From positions 1 through 5,313 of the forward strand of contig QHUF01000275.1 in the NCBI GenBank assembly GCA_003221075.1: DNA of 5,313 nt. The letters are read 5' to 3'. Positions 1-4,085 of the stretch are shown one piece after another. Source of the DNA: Gemmatimonadota bacterium (GTDB lineage: Bacteria; Gemmatimonadota; Gemmatimonadetes; Gemmatimonadales; GWC2-71-9). The number at the start of each line of letters is the position of its first letter. Position 1 is the first letter of the stretch. The notes beneath the pieces are model-generated. The model was given only the letters and a program-made list of their open reading frames with translations, had not been told where the DNA came from and did no database searches. The position numbers were made by a program, and so were the translations under genes.

Positions 1-104
1 ACGCTCGGCCCCCACTCGATCGGCTGATCGAGCATCATGAAAAAAAACCCATCCTGGGAGCGTTCGAAGAACGCTTCCAGGAGGGCAGGGGTGTTGAATT
101 GCAT
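1..104 (-). CDS. Probable PAS-domain regulator, N-terminal fragment (cut by window edge)
   Basis: Thirty-four codons are visible from an ATG at 104 to the window edge, so the gene is 3'-truncated. The peptide reads MQFNTPALLEAFFERSQDGF and continues FFMMLDQPIEWGPS. The run LEAFFERSQDGFFFMMLDxP resembles the opening of PAS sensor domains found in front of sigma-54-dependent regulators or histidine kinases, where an FFExSxDGFFFMMLDEP-type start is familiar to me; the output domain lies outside the window. A weak SD (GGGGTGG, 113-119) sits 8 nt upstream. The start is 45 nt after the stop of the copper-domain lipoprotein on the same strand, so co-transcription is possible. Codons 9-17 form a hairpin and codons 20-22 form a T8 run (separate entry). 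The reading frame is supported by sense and position; the PAS assignment is a recognition from memory, and the full function cannot be seen. Confidence 0.66.
   Translation of the reverse strand, partial: MQFNTPALLEAFFERSQDGFFFMMLDQPIEWGPS
40..80 (-). promoter_or_regulatory. Hairpin followed by T8 inside the start of the PAS gene (terminator/attenuator-like)
   Basis: On the minus strand CTGGAAGCGTTC (80-69) can pair with GAACGCTCCCAG (65-54) across a 3-nt loop, 11 of 12 positions matching. Six nucleotides later comes a run of eight T (47-40). A GC-rich stem followed by a U tract is the form of an intrinsic terminator, although the 6-nt gap is longer than usual. It lies 70-110 nt after the stop of the upstream lipoprotein gene and within codons 9-22 of the next gene. 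It may be a chance result of the codons for LLEAFFERSQ and FFF. Confidence 0.35.
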
Positions 105-149
105 GGACTGATCCACCCCGGAGAATAATGCGGTCGCCGGGCTTCGCCG

Positions 150-1232
150 CTACTTGACCACGATCCGGCCGGTCATCGCGGCTCCGTGCACCGCGCAGTC
201 GTAGGCGTAGGTCCCCGGATGGAAGATCCGCACGGAGTAAGTGCTGCCCGCGGCGCTCATGACGACGCTGTTCCGGAAAACCTCCGGAGGAATGCCGGTC
301 GACTGGATGCTGTGCGAACCGGCGGCATTCCAGGTCCAGGTGACCCTGGCGCCCGCCGCGATCGTGTCGACGGCCGGGTTCTGACTGCCGTTCTGCGCGC
401 TCCGGAAGAAGACGTTACCCACGGTCACGTGGGCGTCCGGGCCGAGCGGGCGCGGCTCGCCGAAGACGAAGTCGTCCATGACCACGAGGTCCTGGGTCCC
501 GCCCGCGCTGATGTCGTTGATCGTCGCCGTCAACGCGGCGTCGCCGCTCGTGATCCGCACGCGCGCAACGATCGGCGCTTCGAACACCGCGCCCGTGAAT
601 GACAGCAGCTGGGCGCCTGCGTGATTCGGTGCCCTGACGATGGCGATCCGCTGGCTGTCCACGTCGAAGTATTCGATCGTCGCGGAGCCGGCCCGATCGA
701 CATCCACGAACACGGCCCCGAACCCCTTCACCAGGCCAGGCGTGTTGGTACCAACCAGTCGGAATGTGACGTCGACCTGGTTGCTCCCCACCGGCATGAA
801 CAGCTTCTTGGCCGAGAAGGCCGTGAACTGGGCGGCGAGCCCGGCGTTGACCGCCGCGAAGTCGGTGCTGTCGACGCGCAGGCCTGTTCCGGGCGTCGAG
901 TACAGCGCGCCGCGCTTCGAGTTGACGTTGAAGAACGTTGCCGGGAACGTATCGACGTCGGTCAGTGCCGCCGGTACGCCGTCCCAGTTGATTTCGCGCC
1001 GCCCGCTATCGGCCGGGGGCGAGTTCGGTGCGTTCAGCCCGCCGCCCAGGGCGGCGCGGAACTCGGTCAGCTTGGCCGCGATCGACACGCTGTCGCCGAG
1101 CGTCTCGAACAGCGTGAATGCCACCGGGGGTGGAGGTGGCGGCGGAGGCGGCGGGACAACTGGTGCATTGTAGTTGCTGCACCCACCCGCGATCGCCAGA
1201 GCTAGGAACGTCGCGTAGATCGTCGGTTTCAT
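150..1232 (-). CDS. Lipoprotein with poly-proline linker and C-terminal type 1 copper (plastocyanin-like) domain
   Basis: The product is a 360-residue secreted lipoprotein. Residues 1-17 are a signal peptide ending in the lipobox-like AGGC (Cys18; Ala at -3 is permitted but not typical). Ten prolines follow at 27-36. Residues about 39-262 form a beta-rich domain of unknown function with the marks RREINWDGVP (78-87), a GFGAVFxDVD segment and VVMDDFVFGEP (about 250-260); I have seen this pattern in hypothetical secreted proteins. Residues about 263-360 are a cupredoxin domain with all four type 1 copper ligands in place: His307 (GSHS), Cys346, His349 and Met353 (CAVHGAAM). A role in electron transfer or copper binding outside the inner membrane is inferred. 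An ATG at 1244 would give 364 residues, but ATG 1232 is preferred: GGAGA at 1238-1242 lies 6 nt before it, whereas 1244 has no SD and would put that SD inside the coding sequence. Confidence 0.88.
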   Translation of the reverse strand: MKPTIYATFLALAIAGGCSNYNAPVVPPPPPPPPPPVAFTLFETLGDSVSIAAKLTEFRAALGGGLNAPNSPPADSGRREINWDGVPAALTDVDTFPATFFNVNSKRGALYSTPGTGLRVDSTDFAAVNAGLAAQFTAFSAKKLFMPVGSNQVDVTFRLVGTNTPGLVKGFGAVFVDVDRAGSATIEYFDVDSQRIAIVRAPNHAGAQLLSFTGAVFEAPIVARVRITSGDAALTATINDISAGGTQDLVVMDDFVFGEPRPLGPDAHVTVGNVFFRSAQNGSQNPAVDTIAAGARVTWTWNAAGSHSIQSTGIPPEVFRNSVVMSAAGSTYSVRIFHPGTYAYDCAVHGAAMTGRIVVK

Positions 1233-1237
1233 ACTGT

Positions 1238-1242
1238 TCTCC
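1238..1242 (-). promoter_or_regulatory. Ribosome binding site choosing start 1232 over 1244
   Basis: GGAGA on the minus strand stands 6 nt before the ATG at 1232 and overlaps the upstream in-frame ATG at 1244. It therefore argues that translation starts at 1232, which also gives a conventional MK start to the signal peptide. Confidence 0.6.
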
Positions 1243-1260
1243 ATCGGTGAGAAGACTCGG

Positions 1261-1286
1261 TCGCTAACTGGAGGTGATGTTAGCGA
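1261..1286 (-). promoter_or_regulatory. Stem-loop in the leader of the copper-domain lipoprotein gene
   Basis: TCGCTAAC (1286-1279 on the minus strand) pairs perfectly with GTTAGCGA (1268-1261), an 8-bp stem around the 10-nt loop ATCACCTCCA. It ends 16 nt before the ATG at 1244 and 28 nt before the preferred ATG at 1232. The loop matches the anti-SD tail of 16S rRNA (ATCACCTCC), and its CTCCA is complementary to TGGAG at 1239-1243, which holds the gene's own SD. A translational control element is possible, but this is inference. Confidence 0.4.
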
Positions 1287-1320
1287 TCGACTCTCGATGG
1301 AGGCATCAGCAGCGGCGGAA

Positions 1321-1380
1321 CAGGTCTGTCAGCCGGAGGACTACGCAGACAGCCGGAGGCCTACGCAGACAGCGGGAGGA
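1321..1380. repeat. Tandem 20-bp direct repeats, three copies (one half-degenerate)
   Basis: The unit CTACGCAGACAGCCGGAGGA occurs at 1341-1360 and 1361-1380, the copies differing at two positions. The block 1321-1340 carries the second half of the unit (AGCCGGAGGA) exactly, with a diverged first half. The following CAACGG at 1381 resembles the start of another unit. The repeats lie between the hydrolase and the lipoprotein gene and encode nothing I can support. Confidence 0.75.
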
Positions 1381-1398
1381 CAACGGACCCAACGTGGG

Positions 1399-1426
1399 GT
1401 AGGGGCGCAGCATGCTGCGCCCCTAC
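1399..1426. repeat. Perfect 28-bp palindrome, possible bidirectional terminator or dispersed palindromic repeat
   Basis: The left half GTAGGGGCGCAGCA is the exact reverse complement of the right half TGCTGCGCCCCTAC, so the RNA of either strand forms a 12-bp GC-rich stem with a CATG loop. It lies 28 nt after the hydrolase stop codon and may end that transcript, but no T tract follows on either strand. I have an impression of similar GGGGCGCAGCATGCTGCGCCCC palindromes between genes in environmental genomes, which would make it a REP-like dispersed element; this needs a search. Confidence 0.7.
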
Positions 1427-1428
1427 TA

Positions 1429-1464
1429 TCTGATCATCACGACCCGTCTGATCGTCACGACCCG
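1429..1464. repeat. 18-bp tandem duplication over the hydrolase stop codon
   Basis: TCTGATCATCACGACCCG (1429-1446) is followed at once by TCTGATCGTCACGACCCG (1447-1464), 17 of 18 identical. The second copy contains the hydrolase stop (TGA, 1457-1455). Because 18 is a multiple of three, the first copy places a further TGA in the same frame 18 nt downstream on the minus strand. Confidence 0.8.
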
Positions 1465-3437
1465 ATAAAGACGTACTCGTGTTGCGCGTCTCGAACCGTC
1501 AGCCGTTTCCCAGCATCGCTCACCACGAACTCGAAACCCGAGATCCCGGGAGCGATCGTGACAAACGAGATCGAGCCGTCCGGATTCTTCCGCGTCGCGA
1601 CATCGCTCCGGAACTCACCGAAGTCGAACACGGTGCGCCCGCCCGCACGGCGGACGTCGATGTCGCCCAGGGCGTCGTTGTGGAAGTGTCCGGCCAGCTT
1701 CACCGACTCGGCGGCGTCGGCCGGGACGGTGAGGAGCTTGCGGTCGGCGGCCAGCTGCGTGTACCAGTTCTTCGCCTGCGCCGCCACGTCGGCGTCGGCC
1801 TCGGCGCGGCCGTCGAAGAGCACTTCGAGGAGCTTGCGCTGGAACACGTCGCGTATCACCCAGCCCGGGTTTCCGTTGGTGAGCACCACGGCACCCACCT
1901 GCTGTTCCGGCAGCCACATCATGTCGCTGTGGAACCCGACCATGTCGCCGCCGTGATGCACGACGGGCGCCCCGTATTTGGTGTCGACCATGAGGCCCAT
2001 CCCGTACGTGGCCTCCTTCCCGATCGGCACGTTCGGCGCGCGACGCGTGAGTAACGTCTCCCGCCCAATGTATTGCGTGCCGTCAGGCAGCTTGCCCTCG
2101 GCCAGCTCCATCGAGACGTACTTGAGCATGTCACGCACACTGCTCCACGCGGCGCCAGCGGGACGCACGGGGATGACGGAGTAGTTGATGTCCATCGCGG
2201 CGACGCTGGTCTTACTGTCGACGTCAGGCGCGTGTGGCGACGCGTGGTTGCCCGCGAGCGCTCGGGAGTAGTTGAACGTCGTGGACGTCATGCCCAGCGG
2301 CCCGAAGACAAGCGTCTGCATGGCCGTGTCGTAGGCAGCGCCCAGCTCGAGGGTGGGAAAGGCCACATGCCCACCGGTGTAACCGGCCGCTGCGGCCATC
2401 GGATTCGAGTACTGGAACATCTCCCCGAACTTGCTCGTGGGGCGCATCGTCCCCAGCGACCGCAGCGCGGACTCAGGCGTGGCATTCTTGAACTCGAACA
2501 GCCACTCGAGGTCTTGCCGCGGCAGTCCGGTGCACGCGCAGATCAGATGCCTCACCAGCACCTGCCGGGTGATGGCGCTATCGCCGAGCTTGAACGACGG
2601 GAGCAGCGAGGTCACCTGCGTCTCCCACCCGAACCGGTGCGCGTCGACGAGCTTGGCCAGCATCAGTGTGGTCAGCGCCTTGGTATTCGACGCGATCATG
2701 AACAACGTGTTGCCGTCAGGCTTCGCCGGCTTGCCGAGCTCGCGGACGCCGAACCCGTCGGCGAAGACCACCTTGCCGTCCTGAACGATGCCCACGGCCA
2801 CGCCAGGGACGCCGAGCTCCCGCATGGCCTGCTGGGTGAACGCGGAGAGTCTGGCGAGACGGCCGGCGTCGAGCGTCGCGGCCTTCTTCCCGGCGAATGA
2901 CTCGCGGGTGTAGCCCTTCGGCAGGAGCCGGTCGAAGATGAGCTGGACCGCGGCGAGGCGCTTCTCGCCGGTGGCATCGCTCATGTCGTAGACGACGACT
3001 GTCCAGACGTCGCCGGCGCGCTGCGCCTGCAGCGCGACACCGCGTTTCTCGTTGGGCGAGGTCTGGTACGAATAGTTGCGCCGATCTGACCAGCCGTCCT
3101 GGTCGGGCTGGGGAGTGACAACCCTGAGCGGCCAGGTGTGCGAGGGCATGTATGCGGCCCAGGCGAGCGCCACAGCGGAGTCGGCGGTCGGGGCGCGGAC
3201 ATCCACGAGCGCGATGTGCGAGTCACCCTCCGGCGGTGCAAGGATCGTGGCAGGTCCGCGCACCGAGAAACTCCACCCGGCAGGGGCGATGAAGGTGGCC
3301 CCCGCAGTGGTCTGCTTGGGCGCGTCGGCCGTAAGGTGTTCCGACGTCGCGCTGTTTTCGGCGGCGCGGGTACACGACGTCACGACCAGCAGGCACGCGA
3401 TCGTGCGGGCGCGGCCGCCGACGTGGATGTGCGGCAT
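1455..3437 (-). CDS. Lipoprotein serine hydrolase, class C beta-lactamase-like (S12 family), with DUF3471-like C-terminus
   Basis: The product is 660 residues. A signal peptide ends in the lipobox VTSC (Cys22), so it is probably membrane-anchored outside the cytoplasm. Residues about 44-175 are an extra domain beginning FIAPAGWSFSVRGP and ending DRLLPKGYTRESFAGK, seen in some environmental members of this family. Residues about 190-545 are the hydrolase fold: Ser250 and Lys253 in SNTK (SxxK nucleophile motif), Tyr343-Ser-Asn345 (YxN), and His494-His-Gly-Gly (third motif, the place of KTG). The usual HTSGLP is CACTGLP here (about 300-305). Residues about 555-660 look like DUF3471. Substrate is unknown: an esterase, D-amino-acid peptidase or beta-lactamase activity are all possible, and SxxK/HxG members are often esterases. 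Start 3437 is set by AGGAGG 5 nt upstream and the signal peptide. The same frame is open back to 3950, but residues before 3437 are an artefact (see 3562-3950). Hairpins flank the gene on both sides, suggesting its own transcript. Confidence 0.92.
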   Translation of the reverse strand: MPHIHVGGRARTIACLLVVTSCTRAAENSATSEHLTADAPKQTTAGATFIAPAGWSFSVRGPATILAPPEGDSHIALVDVRAPTADSAVALAWAAYMPSHTWPLRVVTPQPDQDGWSDRRNYSYQTSPNEKRGVALQAQRAGDVWTVVVYDMSDATGEKRLAAVQLIFDRLLPKGYTRESFAGKKAATLDAGRLARLSAFTQQAMRELGVPGVAVGIVQDGKVVFADGFGVRELGKPAKPDGNTLFMIASNTKALTTLMLAKLVDAHRFGWETQVTSLLPSFKLGDSAITRQVLVRHLICACTGLPRQDLEWLFEFKNATPESALRSLGTMRPTSKFGEMFQYSNPMAAAAGYTGGHVAFPTLELGAAYDTAMQTLVFGPLGMTSTTFNYSRALAGNHASPHAPDVDSKTSVAAMDINYSVIPVRPAGAAWSSVRDMLKYVSMELAEGKLPDGTQYIGRETLLTRRAPNVPIGKEATYGMGLMVDTKYGAPVVHHGGDMVGFHSDMMWLPEQQVGAVVLTNGNPGWVIRDVFQRKLLEVLFDGRAEADADVAAQAKNWYTQLAADRKLLTVPADAAESVKLAGHFHNDALGDIDVRRAGGRTVFDFGEFRSDVATRKNPDGSISFVTIAPGISGFEFVVSDAGKRLTVRDAQHEYVFIGS

Positions 3438-3442
3438 GGGAT

Positions 3443-3448
3443 CCTCCT
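3443..3448 (-). promoter_or_regulatory. Strong ribosome binding site of the hydrolase gene
   Basis: AGGAGG on the minus strand stands 5 nt before the ATG at 3437. It decides the start of the hydrolase inside a frame that is open for 171 more codons upstream. The 124-nt spacer 3438-3561 also holds a short AT-richer stretch (about 3466-3480, TAATTTGGAA on the minus strand) that could be part of a promoter, but I cannot pair it with a convincing -35 box. Confidence 0.8.
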
Positions 3449-3523
3449 GCGAGCGCAGAGAGAAGGAGCTTTCCAAATTACCTGCGGGTTGGCAACTCGC
3501 TACCCGCTCAACTCCGAGGGGAT

Positions 3524-3556
3524 GACTCCGGCGCCACACAGAGTGGCGCCGGAGTC
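3524..3556 (-). terminator. Perfect 13-bp hairpin right after the small lipoprotein gene, likely terminator
   Basis: GACTCCGGCGCCA (3524-3536) and TGGCGCCGGAGTC (3544-3556) are exact reverse complements around a 7-nt loop. The stem begins 5 nt after the TAG stop at 3562. Position and stability fit a transcription terminator or a 3' mRNA-protecting structure. No T tract follows on the minus strand, so Rho-independent termination is not certain. Its place directly after this stop also supports the body frame of the broken lipoprotein gene as the real one. Confidence 0.65.
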
Positions 3557-3561
3557 TCGGG

Positions 3562-3950
3562 CTACAGTGCTGCGTTGATCGCGTCCACGACCGGTTGCAC
3601 CTGCGAAGCGGGAGCGCCGCTGCCGAGCAGACTGGCCAGCTGGCACAACAACTGCCCCACGGCTCCAGACGCGTCGGCTTCGACGGACGCCGCGGGCACG
3701 TCGACGCTGGCGACCAGCGCGTCGATGGTGATGGGGCCGAGGTTGATCGCGAGCACCTGGCACTGTGGGTCGGAGGGTGCGACGGCGACTTCGGTCGCGA
3801 AGTCCTCGGTGACGACGTCCGTACCCAGGACGCCGCCGGTGAGCTGGAGGACTCCGTTAGCCCGGAGTCCGACGATCTGCCTGGTGGCTCGCCGCACGCG
3901 GCAAGCACGAGTGCCAGCGACAGCGCCGGCACGGCTGTGCGGATCTTCAA
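3562..3950 (-). pseudogene. Small secreted lipoprotein gene broken by a frameshift near its signal peptide
   Basis: A TTG at 3950 with AGGAGG 5 nt upstream opens a textbook lipoprotein signal, MKIRTAVPALSLALVLAACG (lipobox LAAC, Cys19). After about codon 20 this frame turns into Ser/Pro/Arg-rich out-of-frame sequence. The frame reached by a -1 shift there continues as RQIVGLRANGVLQLTGG and on to the stop at 3562, with CQVLAINLGPITIDALV and GAVGQLLCQLASLLG segments. These resemble the C-terminal half of small secreted proteins of unknown function that carry C-x-[IV]-L-x-[IL]-x-LGP and a late LLCxLAxLL motif; the two Cys may form a disulfide. The span is 389 nt, one short of 130 codons, so a single lost base (real, or a sequencing or assembly error) would restore about 129 residues. 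The body frame is also open upstream and contains a GTG near the junction, but no start there has an SD. No slippery heptamer is visible. Confidence 0.72.
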
Positions 3951-3955
3951 GGTAG

Positions 3956-3961
3956 CCTCCT
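3956..3961 (-). promoter_or_regulatory. Ribosome binding site for the TTG start at 3950
   Basis: AGGAGG on the minus strand, 5 nt before TTG, the same spacing as at the hydrolase gene. It supports TTG 3950 as the true start of the small lipoprotein although the codon is rare for initiation. Confidence 0.75.
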
Positions 3962-3970
3962 GACGTTGGT

Positions 3971-4004
3971 GTCCGGTGAAATTCGACGGACGAAACTCCG
4001 TCCG
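3971..4004 (-). promoter_or_regulatory. Competing short hairpins in the leader of the small lipoprotein gene
   Basis: In the 135-nt spacer between the transporter and the small lipoprotein gene, CGGACG (3987-3992, plus strand) can pair either with CGTCCG (3999-4004, 6 bp) or through CGGAC with GTCCG (3971-3975, 5 bp). The two folds exclude each other. They may be a leader structure or the transporter's 3' end; chance is also plausible in GC-rich DNA. I see no convincing promoter in this spacer. Confidence 0.25.
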
Positions 4005-4085
4005 CGTCAGGGCGTACCCGATGCTCCGGCGACGCGTTCCGTGTGGTGCACGCGCGACGTAACGCGGTGAGACGAATGGACGGCG

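Noticed and set aside
15..32. 7-bp inverted repeat CTCGATC/GATCGAG with a 4-nt loop
   Set aside because: It lies within codons of the PAS gene (LDQPIE) with no T run beside it; chance is likely in GC-rich coding DNA.
640..1173. Plus-strand frame of 177 codons with a glycine run, antisense to the copper lipoprotein
   Set aside because: The glycine run is the complement of the poly-proline linker; no SD, and the minus-strand gene has signal peptide and copper-site motifs.
1277..1402. Short plus-strand frame of 41 codons starting at ATG 1277 right behind GGAGGTG
   Set aside because: SD spacing is too short, the peptide is Arg/Gln-rich repeat translation with no protein-like features, and the SD-like bases are explained by the loop of the minus-strand stem-loop.
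1297..1956. Plus-strand open frame of 219 codons beginning in the spacer and running antisense into the hydrolase
   Set aside because: Its best SD-like match (GGAGGTGAT, 1270-1278) is 18 nt from the ATG, its start is made of the tandem repeats and palindrome, and the rest mirrors a well-supported gene.
3466..3505. Possible promoter for the hydrolase (TTGCCA and TAATTT on the minus strand)
   Set aside because: The boxes are only 9 nt apart, far from the 16-18 nt expected, and no better pair is visible.
4033..4066. 6-bp inverted repeat CGCGTT/AACGCG as a possible terminator after the transporter gene
   Set aside because: The loop is 22 nt, the stem is short and no T tract follows; too weak to call.
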